DNA from: Microtetraspora glauca
GTDB lineage: Bacteria > Actinomycetota > Actinomycetes > Streptomycetales > Streptomycetaceae
Direction of reading: 5' to 3'
NCBI GenBank assembly: GCA_000721275.1
Contig: JOFO01000003.1
Location: forward strand, 62,001-126,000
DNA: 64,000 nt
The notes beneath the pieces were generated by a model. That model did no database searches. It worked only from the letters and a program-made list of their open reading frames with translations, and was not told the origin of the DNA. Positions 34,025-43,630 of this stretch are shown one piece after another. Both the position numbers and the translations under genes were made by a program. Within the stretch, counting starts at the first letter, position 1. Each line of letters begins with the position of its first letter.

Positions 34025-35100
34025 CCCAGCCGGTAGACCCGCGTCGCGTTCTCCGCGGCCAGCATCGCGGCGACCCGCTGCGCGTCCGCGCGCGACCAGG
34101 CGCCGTCCAGCACCCAGGTGCCCAGCACCCGGTCGAGGGCGGCCCGGAAGGCGCCGGCCGCGACCACGTGCAGCTCGGGCAGGGCGCGGGCGCCGCTGGA
34201 GTAGAGCAGCTTGCCGAACGGGGCCAGCTCCAGGACCTCCGCGAGGACGTCCGCGGCCCGGGCCCCGGTGTGCGCCAGGGCGGCGCTCAGGTCCGCGTAG
34301 ACGTGCGGGTACGCCCCCGCCATCCGGGCCGCGGTCCGGTGGTGCGGGGAGCCGTGCAGCAGGACGAGGTCGGCGCCGAGCCCGGCGGTGGCCGCGGCGA
34401 AACCGGCCAGCGCGGCCGGGTCCCGGTCGGCGGTGTGCAGCTGCAGCGGGCGCCCCGCGCCCACCGCCAGCCACAGCAGGTGGCGCAGGAGCACCGGCGA
34501 GTCGAGGGGGCCCTTCGCGGGCCGGTCGGCGAGCCAGCGGCCGGCGGCCCGGCGGGCCTCGCCGCGGCCGGGCGGGCGGGCGTCGGCGGCGAGGCCGCAG
34601 CGCGCGGCGGCGGCCGAGGAGAAGGCGACCGAGTGGACGGCGGCGTCCTGGACGGCCTCGGTGAGGTTGGCGAGGAAGCCGTCGACGGTCCCGGAGGTGT
34701 CGGCGACCTGCTCGGCGAGGGGTTCCAGGCGGACGATCTCGTGGGCGCGCGCGCCGCCCGCGGCGGCGAGTTCGGCGGGCCCGGTGAGGTCGTCGGGGAG
34801 GCCGGTGTCGACGAGGTACGTGGCGACGCCGGCGCCCCGCAGCAGCCGGCGGGCGGTCTCGGCGACGCCCAGCTCGCGGCGGCGGGCCAGATAGCGGGCC
34901 GGCGGGCAGTGGGCGTCGAGGCCGAGCAGCGGCGGGCACCAGCGGCGTACGGCGAAACCCGTCTGGGTGTCGAAGAAGGTGGTCCCGGAGGCGGGCAGGA
35001 CGGCGGCCGGGCCGAGGTGGGCCTCGAAGGTGCCGAGGCCCAGTTCCGTCCGGAGCAGCCCGTGGCAGTACTGGTCCACCAGGCGCGGCGTGTCGATCAT
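34021..35100 (-). CDS. Amidohydrolase-2-like metal-dependent hydrolase
   Basis: 359 residues. It fits the amidohydrolase 2 fold: IDTPRLVDQYCHGLL near the N-terminus in place of the usual HxH, then RPLQLHTADRDPA with the strand-5 histidine, LVLLHGSPHHRTAARMAGAYPHVYADLS and a late GKLLYSSGA. The first metal motif is incomplete (QYCHG, one His) and the final Asp is not obvious, so catalysis may differ or be lost. AGGGAG is 7-8 nt before the ATG. The role is unknown; neighbours are heme-biosynthesis genes. Confidence 0.65.
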   Translation of the reverse strand: MIDTPRLVDQYCHGLLRTELGLGTFEAHLGPAAVLPASGTTFFDTQTGFAVRRWCPPLLGLDAHCPPARYLARRRELGVAETARRLLRGAGVATYLVDTGLPDDLTGPAELAAAGGARAHEIVRLEPLAEQVADTSGTVDGFLANLTEAVQDAAVHSVAFSSAAAARCGLAADARPPGRGEARRAAGRWLADRPAKGPLDSPVLLRHLLWLAVGAGRPLQLHTADRDPAALAGFAAATAGLGADLVLLHGSPHHRTAARMAGAYPHVYADLSAALAHTGARAADVLAEVLELAPFGKLLYSSGARALPELHVVAAGAFRAALDRVLGTWVLDGAWSRADAQRVAAMLAAENATRVYRLG

Positions 35101-35191
35101 CTCGGGGCTCCCTGCGTGGGCGTGTCTCCACACGTCCTAACGGGTGAGCCCCGCGCGAGGTTGTTGCCTGGCGCCGGCGCGGTGGGCCGGT

Positions 35192-35536
35192 TCAGGCGTT
35201 GGCGGGGCCGCCGAGCTGGATGCCGGCCATCCGGGTCCACTCGTAGGGGCCGGTGACGACCTTGGCGGCGAACTCGCCGTCGAACTCGTCGTGCAGCGTC
35301 AGCCCGGCCTGCTCGGCCGCCTGCTGGGCGATCGCGTACGTGGGGGCCACCAGGTCGCCCCAGCCGCCGTCCTCGCCGACGAGGACGATCCGGGTGCCGG
35401 CCTGGCCGATGTGGGCGAGCTGGCCCTCGACGCCGCCGTGCTCCTTGCCGAAGGCGCGGATCTCCTTGGCCAGCTTGGCCGCCTTGCGCCCGTCGCGGGG
35501 CGCGACGGCCGTGGTCTCTTCCTTGGTGTCTGCCAT
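35192..35536 (-). CDS. Conserved small hypothetical protein
   Basis: 114 residues. MADTKEETTAVAPRDGRKAAKLAKEIRAFGKEHGG begins with a charged helical part; the rest (TRIVLVGEDGGWGDLVAPTYAIAQQAAEQAG, EFAAKVVTGPYEWTRMAGIQLGG) looks like a compact alpha/beta domain. I recall close homologs in most streptomycetes, without function. It lacks a Shine-Dalgarno, and a good promoter, TCGTCA-17-TAGCAT, ends 7 nt before the ATG, which makes a leaderless mRNA likely. Confidence 0.65.
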   Translation of the reverse strand: MADTKEETTAVAPRDGRKAAKLAKEIRAFGKEHGGVEGQLAHIGQAGTRIVLVGEDGGWGDLVAPTYAIAQQAAEQAGLTLHDEFDGEFAAKVVTGPYEWTRMAGIQLGGPANA

Positions 35537-35543
35537 GACAAGG

Positions 35544-35572
35544 ATGCTACCGAGGGGTAGATCGACTGACGA
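35544..35572 (-). promoter_or_regulatory. Leaderless promoter TCGTCA-17-TAGCAT
   Basis: -35 TCGTCA (minus strand, 35572-35567) and -10 TAGCAT (35549-35544) with a 17-nt spacer; the -10 is 7 nt before the ATG at 35536. Confidence 0.55.
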
Positions 35573-35612
35573 CGGCCGGGCCGCGTGGTTCAGCCCACAC
35601 GGCCCGGCCGTC
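35571..35612 (-). terminator. Terminator of ctaB
   Basis: Arms GACGGCCGGGCCG / CGGCCCGGCCGTC (13 bp) continue inward as GTGG/CCCAC. It lies 26 nt past the ctaB stop and overlaps the -35 of the next minus-strand gene by 2 nt. Confidence 0.7.
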
Positions 35613-35637
35613 GCCGGAGGTCGTACGCCCGGTGCGT

Positions 35638-36585
35638 CTAGCGGAGGAAGGGGTCCACCGCGACCGCCACGAAGAGCAGCGAGACGTAGGTGATGGACCA
35701 GTGGAAGAGGCGCATCTCCTTGAGCTTCGCGCCGGTGACCTCGGCCTTGGCGCGGTTCAGCAGGGCGTGCGCCTCCCAGAGCCACCAGCCGCCGGTGGCC
35801 AGGGCGACGGCGGTGTAGAACCAGCCGGTGTAGCCCATCGGGGTGAGGAGCAGCGAGACCGCGACCATGACCCAGCTGTAGACGACGATCTGCTTGGCGA
35901 CGACCTTGTTGGAGGCGATCACCGGGAGCATGGGCACGCCCACGCGCGCGTAGTCCTCCTTCACCTTCATGGACAGCGGCCAGTAGTGCGGCGGCGTCCA
36001 GAAGAAGATGACCATGAAGAGGACGACGGCGGCCCAGGACATCGAGTTCGTGACCGACGACCAGCCGATGAGGACCGGCATGCAGCCGGCGATGCCGCCC
36101 CAGACGATGTTCTGCGCGGTGCGCCGCTTCAGGATCATCGTGTAGATCACGACGTAGAAGAGGAGCGCGCCGAGCGAGAGCCACGCGGAGAGCCAGTTGA
36201 CCAGCAGGCCGAACCAGAGGGTGGAGACGACGGCCAGGGTGATGCCGAAGACCAGGCCCTCGCGCGGCGACACCATGCCGGTGACCAGCGGGCGCTGCGA
36301 GGTGCGGTCCATCAGCGCGTCGATGTCGCGGTCGATGTACATGTTCAGCGCGTTGGCGCCGCCGGCCGAGAGGTAGCCGCCGAAGCAGGTGGCGAGCACC
36401 AGCCACAGGTCCGGCACGCCCTGTTCGGCGAGGAACATCACCGGAACGGTGGTGATGAGCAGCAGCTCGATGATCCGCGGCTTGGTCAGCGCCACGAATG
36501 CCTTGACGCGGGCCCCGAACGGCCGATGGCCCCCCGGGCCGGAAGCCAAGACGACCCCTGCGGGTCGGGACTCGACGGCCGTCAC
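35638..36585 (-). CDS. ctaB: Protoheme IX farnesyltransferase (heme O synthase)
   Basis: 315 residues, UbiA-type prenyltransferase with about nine transmembrane helices. Motif 1 is [23 protein letters not shown] (Asp-rich farnesyl-diphosphate/Mg site, near residue 85), and motif 2 lies around [18 protein letters not shown]. It farnesylates heme B to heme O, the substrate of CtaA. GTG at 36585 is preferred ([10 protein letters not shown]) with AGGGG 5 nt upstream. It is transcribed divergently from tkt across a 350-nt gap. Confidence 0.92.
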   Translation of the reverse strand: MTAVESRPAGVVLASGPGGHRPFGARVKAFVALTKPRIIELLLITTVPVMFLAEQGVPDLWLVLATCFGGYLSAGGANALNMYIDRDIDALMDRTSQRPLVTGMVSPREGLVFGITLAVVSTLWFGLLVNWLSAWLSLGALLFYVVIYTMILKRRTAQNIVWGGIAGCMPVLIGWSSVTNSMSWAAVVLFMVIFFWTPPHYWPLSMKVKEDYARVGVPMLPVIASNKVVAKQIVVYSWVMVAVSLLLTPMGYTGWFYTAVALATGGWWLWEAHALLNRAKAEVTGAKLKEMRLFHWSITYVSLLFVAVAVDPFLR

Positions 36586-36935
36586 GCACACCCCTGACAG
36601 AGAAATTCCCAGCAAGTTCCCCGGATAAAGGCGGGGTGAAACTTGCGCGTACCACGCCACTGTAGACGTTGCCCAGACGCCGATCTTCGCGGGGGTGGGG
36701 TCGTGTTGGCGGGGGTCACCCGCGGGTGTGCCCGGGGCCCCGTATCAAGGGGCGGACACGGTTCGGCGCGCCGCTCGGGAGGCGAACCCGCGCGGGCGTT
36801 GGCAGTCTTGCCATGTCCGCTCATTTGAGGGGCATGGACACGAAAAGAGGGGGCTTTTTCGGGGGTAGGCTCGACACCGCCGGTACACCCTCAGTCACCG
36901 GCTACAGACCATGTGGAGAGGAGCCCTGACCCAGG
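36586..36935. other. 350-nt divergent intergenic region between ctaB and tkt
   Basis: No gene is visible. The minus strand has a possible -10, TACAGT (36664-36659), for ctaB with only a weak -35. The plus strand has TAGGCT (36866-36871), a possible -10 for tkt, with no good -35. A GC-rich stretch in the middle (about 36690-36800) contains small inverted repeats but no clear operator. The length suggests more than two simple promoters. Confidence 0.35.
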
Positions 36936-39023
36936 GTGAGCACTAAGCCGACCACCACAGACCTCCAGTGGACCGAATTGGACCAGCGGGCCGTCGACAC
37001 CGCCCGCATCCTGGCCGCGGACGCCGTACAGAAGGTCGGCAACGGCCATCCGGGTACGGCGATGAGCCTCGCGCCGGCCGCGTACACCCTCTTCCAGAAG
37101 GTGATGCGCCACGACCCGTCCGACCCCGAGTGGGTGGGCCGGGACCGGTTCGTGCTGTCCGCGGGCCACTCCTCGCTGACCCTCTACACCCAGCTGTACC
37201 TGGGTGGCTTCGGTCTGGAGCTGGACGACCTCAAGGCGTTCCGCACCTGGGGCTCGAAGACCCCGGGCCACCCCGAGTACGGCCACACGGCCGGCGTGGA
37301 GACGACCACGGGCCCGCTGGGCCAGGGCGTCGCGAACGCCGTCGGCATGGCGATGGCCGCCCGCTACGAGCGCGGTCTGTTCGACCCGGAGGCGGCCCCC
37401 GGCACCTCCCCGTTCGACCACCGCGTCTACGTGATCGCCGGCGACGGCTGCCTCCAGGAGGGCATCTCCGCCGAGGCGTCCTCGCTCGCGGGCCACCAGA
37501 AGCTCGGCAACCTGATCCTGCTGTGGGACGACAACCACATCTCGATCGAGGGCGACACCGAGACCGCCGTGTCCGAGGACACGATGAAGCGGTACGAGGC
37601 GTACGGCTGGCACGTGCAGCGCGTGGAGCCGCAGGAGAACGGCGACCTGGACCCGGCGGCCCTGTACGCGGCGATCCGCGCGGCCGAGGCCGAGACCGAG
37701 CGCCCGTCGTTCATCGCGATGCGCTCGATCATCGCCTGGCCTGCGCCGAACGCGCAGAACACCGAGGCCGCGCACGGCTCGGCGCTCGGCGACGAGGAGG
37801 TCGCGGCCACCAAGCGCGTGCTGGGCTTCGACCCGGAGCGGAGCTTCGAGGTCTCCGACGAGGTCATCCGGCACACCCGCGCGCTGGGCGAGCGGGGCCG
37901 CGAGGCCCGCGCCGCGTGGGACAAGCAGCTCTCCGAGTGGCGTGCGGCCAACCCGGAGCGGGCCGCCGAGTTCGACCGGATCCAGGCGAACGAGCTCCCC
38001 GAGGGCTGGGAGGGGAAGCTCCCGGTCTTCGAGGCGGGCAAGAGCGTCGCCACCCGTGCCGCCTCGGGCAAGGTCCTGCAGGCGCTGGGCGAGGTCCTCC
38101 CCGAGCTGTGGGGCGGCTCGGCCGACCTCGCGGGCTCGAACAACACGACGATCGACAAGGCGTCGTCCTTCCTCCCCGAGGGCAACCCGCTGCCGGAGGC
38201 GAACCCGTACGGCCGCACGATCCACTTCGGCATCCGCGAGCACGCCATGGCCGCGGAGATGAACGGCATCGCGCTGCACGGCAACACCCGCATCTACGGC
38301 GGCACCTTCCTGGTCTTCTCGGACTACATGCGCAACGCGGTGCGCCTGTCGGCCCTGATGCACCTGCCGGTGACGTACGTGTGGACGCACGACTCGATCG
38401 GTCTCGGCGAGGACGGCCCGACCCACCAGCCGGTTGAGCACCTGGCCGCGCTGCGCGCGATCCCGGGTCTGAACGTGGTCCGCCCGGCCGACGCCAACGA
38501 GACGGCGATCGCCTGGCGCGAGATCATGAAGCGGCACACCCGGGAGTACCTGAAGGGCGCCCCGCACGGTCTGGCGCTGACCCGTCAGGGCGTGCCGACG
38601 TACGCGCCGAACGAGGACGCGGCCAAGGGCGGCTACGTGATGTTCGAGGCCGAGGGCGGCTCGCCCGAGGTCGTGCTCATCGCGACCGGTTCCGAGGTGC
38701 ACCTGGCCGTCGAGGCCCGCGAGCAGCTGCAGGCGGCCGGCGTCCCGACCCGCGTGGTGTCGATGCCGTCCGTGGAGTGGTTCGAGGAGCAGGACCAGGC
38801 GTACAAGGACTCCGTCCTGCCGCCGTCGGTGAAGGCGCGCGTGGCGGTCGAGGCCGGTGTCGGCCTGACCTGGCACAAGTACGTCGGCGACGCCGGCCGG
38901 ATCGTCTCGCTGGAGCACTTCGGTGCCTCGGCCGACGCCAAGGTCCTCTTCCGCGAGTTCGGCTTCACCCCGGAGGCCGTCGTCGCCGCCGCCCGGGAAT
39001 CGATCGACGCCGCCGCGCGCTGA
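36936..39023 (+). CDS. tkt: Transketolase
   Basis: 695 residues, the full length for bacterial transketolases. Thiamine-diphosphate and substrate motifs: [13 protein letters not shown] (His), GAGHSS-like [44 protein letters not shown] (ThDP Mg site), [27 protein letters not shown] and [17 protein letters not shown]. It transfers two-carbon units in the non-oxidative pentose phosphate pathway. The GTG start is preceded by a weak Shine-Dalgarno. First gene of tkt-tal-zwf-opcA-pgl. Confidence 0.97.
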   Translation: MSTKPTTTDLQWTELDQRAVDTARILAADAVQKVGNGHPGTAMSLAPAAYTLFQKVMRHDPSDPEWVGRDRFVLSAGHSSLTLYTQLYLGGFGLELDDLKAFRTWGSKTPGHPEYGHTAGVETTTGPLGQGVANAVGMAMAARYERGLFDPEAAPGTSPFDHRVYVIAGDGCLQEGISAEASSLAGHQKLGNLILLWDDNHISIEGDTETAVSEDTMKRYEAYGWHVQRVEPQENGDLDPAALYAAIRAAEAETERPSFIAMRSIIAWPAPNAQNTEAAHGSALGDEEVAATKRVLGFDPERSFEVSDEVIRHTRALGERGREARAAWDKQLSEWRAANPERAAEFDRIQANELPEGWEGKLPVFEAGKSVATRAASGKVLQALGEVLPELWGGSADLAGSNNTTIDKASSFLPEGNPLPEANPYGRTIHFGIREHAMAAEMNGIALHGNTRIYGGTFLVFSDYMRNAVRLSALMHLPVTYVWTHDSIGLGEDGPTHQPVEHLAALRAIPGLNVVRPADANETAIAWREIMKRHTREYLKGAPHGLALTRQGVPTYAPNEDAAKGGYVMFEAEGGSPEVVLIATGSEVHLAVEAREQLQAAGVPTRVVSMPSVEWFEEQDQAYKDSVLPPSVKARVAVEAGVGLTWHKYVGDAGRIVSLEHFGASADAKVLFREFGFTPEAVVAAARESIDAAAR

Positions 39024-39058
39024 CGCCCATACGTACGACTTTTGGAGATGCAACTCTC

Positions 39059-40183
39059 ATGACAGACGCTCTCAAGCGCCTCTCCGACGAAGGCGTCGCG
39101 ATCTGGCTGGACGACCTGTCCCGCCAGCGGATCACCTCCGGCAACCTGGCCGAGCTCATCGACCAGTCCCACGTCGTCGGCGTGACCACCAACCCCTCGA
39201 TCTTCCAGAAGGCGATCTCCGAGGGCCACGGCTACGACCAGCAGCTGGCCGACCTGGCCGCCCGCAAGGTCACCGTGGAAGAGGCCATCCGCATGATCAC
39301 GACGGCGGACGTCCGCGACGCCGCCGACATCCTGCGCCCGGTCTTCGACGCGACCGACGGCCAGGACGGCCGGGTCTCCATCGAGGTCGACCCGCGGCTG
39401 GCCCACGACACGGCGGCCACGATCGCCGAGGCGAAGCAGCTGGCCTGGCTGGTGGACCGGCCGAACACCCTCATCAAGATCCCCGCGACGAAGGCCGGCC
39501 TGCCGGCGATCACCGAGGTCATCGGCCTCGGCATCAGCGTCAACGTGACGCTGATCTTCTCGCTGGAGCGCTACCGCGCGGTCATGGACGCCTACCTGGC
39601 GGGTCTGGAGAAGGCCCGCGAGCGCGGCCTGGACCTGTCGAAGATCCATTCGGTGGCGTCCTTCTTCGTGTCCCGAGTGGACACCGAGATCGACAAGCGC
39701 CTGGACGGCATCGGCACCGACGAGGCCAAGGCCCTCAAGGGCAAGGCCGCGCTCGCCAACGCGCGCCTGGCCTACGAGGCGTACGAGCAGGTCTTCTCGG
39801 ACTCCTCGGAGCGCTGGGCGGCCCTGGACAAGGCGCAGGCCAACAAGCAGCGTCCGCTGTGGGCCTCGACCGGCGTCAAGGACCCGGCGTACAAGGACAC
39901 GCTGTACGTGGTCGACCTGGTCGCCCCGGGCACCGTGAACACCATGCCGGAGGCGACCCTGGAGGCCACCGCCGACCACGGCGAGGTCACCGGCGACACC
40001 GTGCGCGGCACGTACGACTCCTCCCGCGAGGTCCTGGAGGCCGTCGCGAAGCTGGGCATCGGCTACGACGACGTGGTCCAGCTGCTGGAGGACGAGGGCG
40101 TCCAGAAGTTCGAGGCGTCCTGGAACGACCTGCTGGGCTCGACCGAGGCGGAGCTCAAGCGCCTCGCCCCCTCGGAGGGCTGA
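39059..40183 (+). CDS. tal: Transaldolase
   Basis: 374 residues, the long actinobacterial type. Motifs [13 protein letters not shown] (near residue 40), the Schiff-base lysine in [16 protein letters not shown] (near residue 140) and [15 protein letters not shown] are present. It exchanges a dihydroxyacetone unit between sugar phosphates. It lies 35 nt after tkt with TTTTGGAGATG as ribosome-binding region and ends 5 nt before zwf. Confidence 0.96.
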   Translation: MTDALKRLSDEGVAIWLDDLSRQRITSGNLAELIDQSHVVGVTTNPSIFQKAISEGHGYDQQLADLAARKVTVEEAIRMITTADVRDAADILRPVFDATDGQDGRVSIEVDPRLAHDTAATIAEAKQLAWLVDRPNTLIKIPATKAGLPAITEVIGLGISVNVTLIFSLERYRAVMDAYLAGLEKARERGLDLSKIHSVASFFVSRVDTEIDKRLDGIGTDEAKALKGKAALANARLAYEAYEQVFSDSSERWAALDKAQANKQRPLWASTGVKDPAYKDTLYVVDLVAPGTVNTMPEATLEATADHGEVTGDTVRGTYDSSREVLEAVAKLGIGYDDVVQLLEDEGVQKFEASWNDLLGSTEAELKRLAPSEG

Positions 40184-40188
40184 CCACA

Positions 40189-41721
40189 GTGAGCACCGTC
40201 GACGGAGCCAACCCGCTCCGTGACGCCGCAGACCGACGGCTCCCGCGCATCGCGGGGCCGTCGGGCCTGGTCATCTTCGGCGTCACGGGCGATTTGTCCC
40301 GTAAGAAGCTGATGCCCGCCGTCTACGACCTGGCCAACCGCGGCCTGCTGCCGCCGGGCTTCTCGCTCGTCGGCTTCGCCCGCCGCGAGTGGCAGGACGA
40401 GGACTTCGCGCAGGAGGTCCACGACGCGGTCAAGCAGCACGCCCGCACCCCCTTCCGCGAGGAGGTCTGGCAGCAGCTGATCCAGGGCATGCGGTTCGTC
40501 CAGGGCGACTTCGACAGCGACGAGGCGTTCGAGCAGCTCAAGGACACCATCCACGAGCTGGACAAGGCGCAGGGCACCGGGGGCAACTTCGCCTTCTACC
40601 TGTCCGTGCCGCCGAAGTTCTTCCCGCTCGTCGTGCAGCAGCTGAAGAAGCACGGCCTGGCCGACCAGAAGAACGGCTCCTGGCGCCGCGCCGTCATCGA
40701 GAAGCCCTTCGGCCACGACCTGGCCTCCGCCAAGGAGCTCAACGAGGTCGTCCACGAGGTCTTCCCGCCCGAGGCGGTCTTCCGCATCGACCACTACCTC
40801 GGCAAGGAGACCGTCCAGAACATCCTGGCGCTCCGCTTCGCCAACACCCTCTTCGAGCCGATCTGGAACCGGTCGTACGTCGACCACGTGCAGATCACCA
40901 TGGCCGAGGACATCGGCATCGGCGGCCGGGCCGGCTACTACGACGGCATCGGCGCCGCCCGTGACGTCATCCAGAACCACCTGCTCCAGCTGCTCGCGCT
41001 GACCGCGATGGAGGAGCCCGCCTCCTTCGACGCCGACGCGCTCGCCGCGGAGAAGACCAAGGTGCTGGGCGCCGTCCGGCTGCCCAAGGACCTGGCGAAG
41101 TCCACCGTCCGCGGCCAGTACGCGGCCGGCTGGCAGGGCGGCGCGAAGGCCGTCGGCTACCTCCAGGAAGAGGGCATCGACCCCCAGTCGAAGACCGACA
41201 CCTACGCGGCGGTCAAGCTGGAGATCGACAACCGCCGCTGGGCGGGCGTCCCCTTCTACCTGCGCACCGGCAAGCGGCTCGGCCGCCGGGTCACCGAGAT
41301 CGCGGTGGTCTTCCAGCGCGCCCCGCACTCCCCCTTCGACCACACGGCGACGGAGGAGCTGGGCCGCAACGCCATCGTCATCCGGGTGCAGCCGGACGAG
41401 GGCGTCACCGTCCGCTTCGGCTCCAAGGTGCCCGGCACCCAGATGGAGATCCGGGACGTGTCGATGGACTTCGCCTACGGCGAGTCCTTCACCGAGTCCA
41501 GCCCCGAGGCGTACGAGCGGCTCATCCTGGACGTCCTGCTCGGCGACTCCAACCTCTTCCCGCGCGTGGAGGAGGTCGAGCTGTCCTGGAAGATCCTCGA
41601 CCCGATCGAGCGGTTCTGGGACACGCACGGGAAGCCCGCCCAGTACGAGTCCGGGACCTGGGGTCCGGTCGAGGCGGACGAGATGCTCGCACGAGACGGC
41701 AGGAGCTGGCGCCGGCCATGA
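40189..41721 (+). CDS. zwf: Glucose-6-phosphate 1-dehydrogenase
   Basis: 510 residues. NADP-binding FGVTGDLSRKKLMPA (near residue 32), the substrate and catalytic motif FRIDHYLGKETVQN (near residue 200), and PFYLRTGKRL. It makes 6-phosphogluconolactone and NADPH. GTG at 40189 follows the tal stop by 5 nt, and the 3' end overlaps opcA by 4 nt, which fits a functional complex with OpcA. Confidence 0.96.
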   Translation: MSTVDGANPLRDAADRRLPRIAGPSGLVIFGVTGDLSRKKLMPAVYDLANRGLLPPGFSLVGFARREWQDEDFAQEVHDAVKQHARTPFREEVWQQLIQGMRFVQGDFDSDEAFEQLKDTIHELDKAQGTGGNFAFYLSVPPKFFPLVVQQLKKHGLADQKNGSWRRAVIEKPFGHDLASAKELNEVVHEVFPPEAVFRIDHYLGKETVQNILALRFANTLFEPIWNRSYVDHVQITMAEDIGIGGRAGYYDGIGAARDVIQNHLLQLLALTAMEEPASFDADALAAEKTKVLGAVRLPKDLAKSTVRGQYAAGWQGGAKAVGYLQEEGIDPQSKTDTYAAVKLEIDNRRWAGVPFYLRTGKRLGRRVTEIAVVFQRAPHSPFDHTATEELGRNAIVIRVQPDEGVTVRFGSKVPGTQMEIRDVSMDFAYGESFTESSPEAYERLILDVLLGDSNLFPRVEEVELSWKILDPIERFWDTHGKPAQYESGTWGPVEADEMLARDGRSWRRP

Positions 41722-42791
41722 AGACCGACCTGACGGACACCACGTCCTCCAAGATCAACAAGGCGCTGGTGCTCGGGCGGCGGGCGATCGGCACCCCGGC
41801 CGTCGGCATGGTGCTCACCCTCGTCATCGTCACCGACGAGGAGAACGCCTACGACGCGCTGAAGGCGGCCAGCGAGGCCTCCCGCGAGCACCCCTCGCGG
41901 ACCCTCGTGGTGATCAAGCGGGTCTCGCGCTCGCCGCGGGACCGCGCCAACACCCGGCTCGACGCCGAGGTCCGCCTCGGCGCCGACGCCGGCTCCGGGG
42001 AGACGGTCATCCTCCGGCTGTACGGCGAGGTCGTCGACCAGGCCCAGTCGGTGGTGCTGCCGCTGCTCCTCCCGGACGCCCCCGTCGTCGTCTGGTGGCC
42101 GGTGAACGCGCCGACCGACCCGGCGAACGACCCGCTGGGCGCCCTCGCCCAGCGCCGGGTGACCGACACGTACGCCGCCGAGCAGCCCATCGAGGAGCTC
42201 ATCGCGCGCGCGGACACCTACACCCCCGGCGACACGGACCTGTCGTGGACCCGGATCACCCCGTGGCGCTCGATGCTGGCCGCCGCGCTCGACCAGGTCC
42301 GCTGCAGGGTGACCTCGGTCGAGGTGGAGGGCGAGGAGTTCAACCCGAGCGTCGAACTGCTCGCGATGTGGCTGGCCGAGCGGCTGAAGGTGCCGGTGCG
42401 GCGCTCCAGCTCCGGCGGGCCGGGCCTCACCTCCGTACGCCTGGAGACCAGCGCGGGGCCGATCGTGCTCGACCGGCCCGACGGTTCGCTCGCGACCCTC
42501 TCCATAGAGGGCCAGCCGGACCGGGCGGTGGCGCTCAAGCGGCGCGAGACGTCCGAGCTGATCGCGGAGGAGCTGCGCCGGCTCGACCCGGACGACACCT
42601 ACGCGGCGGCGCTGAAGTACGGCCTGGAACGGCTCGACGAAGAGGCGGCGATCACCGCCCCCGCGCCCGAGGAGCCGGTCGACGTCACGGCGGCCGCCGC
42701 CGTGACCGGGGCGGAGGCCGAGCCGGCCGAGGAGCCGGCGAAGAAGGCTCCCGCCAAGAAGTCCCCGGCGAAGAAGGCGGCGGCGAAGTGA
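41718..42791 (+). CDS. opcA: OpcA, glucose-6-phosphate dehydrogenase assembly/activator protein
   Basis: 357 residues. The OpcA/G6PD-assembly fold is seen in NTRLDAEVRLGADAGSGETVILRLYGEVVDQAQSVVLPLLLPDAPVVVWWP and RRVTDTY..DLSWTRITPWRSMLAAALDQ. In cyanobacteria and actinobacteria it sets the activity and oligomer state of Zwf. The C-terminal 50 residues are low-complexity: an acidic Ala/Glu stretch and then a Lys-Ala-Pro tail (EPAKKAPAKKSPAKKAAAK), resembling histone H1-like tails. The start is coupled to zwf by ATGA, and the stop overlaps pgl as GTGA. Confidence 0.93.
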   Translation: MKTDLTDTTSSKINKALVLGRRAIGTPAVGMVLTLVIVTDEENAYDALKAASEASREHPSRTLVVIKRVSRSPRDRANTRLDAEVRLGADAGSGETVILRLYGEVVDQAQSVVLPLLLPDAPVVVWWPVNAPTDPANDPLGALAQRRVTDTYAAEQPIEELIARADTYTPGDTDLSWTRITPWRSMLAAALDQVRCRVTSVEVEGEEFNPSVELLAMWLAERLKVPVRRSSSGGPGLTSVRLETSAGPIVLDRPDGSLATLSIEGQPDRAVALKRRETSELIAEELRRLDPDDTYAAALKYGLERLDEEAAITAPAPEEPVDVTAAAAVTGAEAEPAEEPAKKAPAKKSPAKKAAAK

Positions 42792-43570
42792 GCGCCCCCC
42801 GGCTGGTGGTCCACCGGGACAAGGAGCTGATGGCCCAGGCCGCGGCGGCCCGGCTGATCACCCGGATCGTGGACGCCCAGTCCGCCCGCGGCACGGCCTC
42901 CGTCGTGCTGACCGGCGGCCGGAACGGCAACGGGCTGCTCGCCGCGCTCGGCACCGCGCCGGCCCGGGACGCGGTCGACTGGTCGCGGCTCGACCTGTGG
43001 TGGGGCGACGAGCGGTTCCTGCCCGAGGGCGACCCCGAGCGGAACGTCACCCAGGCCCGCGAGGCGCTGCTCGACCGGGTCCCGCTGGACCCGCGCCGGG
43101 TGCACGCCATGCCGGCCTCGGACGGCCCGCACGGGGACGACGCGGATGCCGCCGCGGCGGCCTACGCGGCCGAACTGGCCGCCGCGGCCGGCCCGGACGG
43201 GCGGGACGGCGTCCCGGCCTTCGACGTGCTGATGCTGGGCGTCGGCCCGGACACCCACGTGGCCTCGCTCTTCCCCGGGCTGCCGGCGGTCCGGGAGACC
43301 GGCCGGACGGTGGTCGGGGTGCACGACGCGCCCAAGCCGCCGCCGACCCGGATCTCCCTGACGCTCCCGGCGATCCGGGCGGCGCGCGAGGTGTGGCTGC
43401 TGGCGGCCGGCGAGGACAAGGCGGAGGCCGCGGCCTTCGCGCTGTCCGGCCCGGACCCGGTGGAGGCCCCGGCGGCCGGCGCCCGCGGCACCGCGCACAC
43501 GCTGTGGCTGATGGACGCGGCGGCGGCCTCCAGGCTGCCGGCCGGCCTGCACCCGCCGGTCTCCGCCTGA
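42788..43570 (+). CDS. pgl: 6-phosphogluconolactonase
   Basis: 260 residues of the NagB/DevB fold: VLTGGRNGNGLLAAL, WWGDERFLPEGDPERNVTQAREALLD, FDVLMLGVGPDTHVASLFPG and KPPPTRISLTLPAI. It hydrolyses the lactone made by Zwf. The GTG start overlaps the opcA stop. Last gene of the pentose phosphate operon; a 13-bp hairpin follows. Confidence 0.93.
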   Translation: MSAPRLVVHRDKELMAQAAAARLITRIVDAQSARGTASVVLTGGRNGNGLLAALGTAPARDAVDWSRLDLWWGDERFLPEGDPERNVTQAREALLDRVPLDPRRVHAMPASDGPHGDDADAAAAAYAAELAAAAGPDGRDGVPAFDVLMLGVGPDTHVASLFPGLPAVRETGRTVVGVHDAPKPPPTRISLTLPAIRAAREVWLLAAGEDKAEAAAFALSGPDPVEAPAAGARGTAHTLWLMDAAAASRLPAGLHPPVSA

Positions 43571-43590
43571 CGGAGCCTCACCCACGGCCC

Positions 43591-43630
43591 CCGGAGGCCC
43601 GGTTCACCCCTCGGTGGACCGGGCCTCCGG
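43591..43630. terminator. Bidirectional terminator after pgl
   Basis: CCGGAGGCCCGGT / ACCGGGCCTCCGG, 13-bp perfect arms with a 14-nt loop. The loop holds the stop of the opposite-strand PH-domain gene, so the hairpin serves both convergent units. Confidence 0.65.

Noticed and set aside
35192..36655. A single long gene joining the 114-residue protein to the ctaB region on the minus strand
   Set aside because: The upstream part has shadow composition, while ctaB is clear in another frame; a good promoter with a leaderless start explains the short gene.
36586..36935. Possible riboswitch or small RNA in the ctaB-tkt gap
   Set aside because: I could find no conserved riboswitch core or long structured stem, only short GC-rich repeats.
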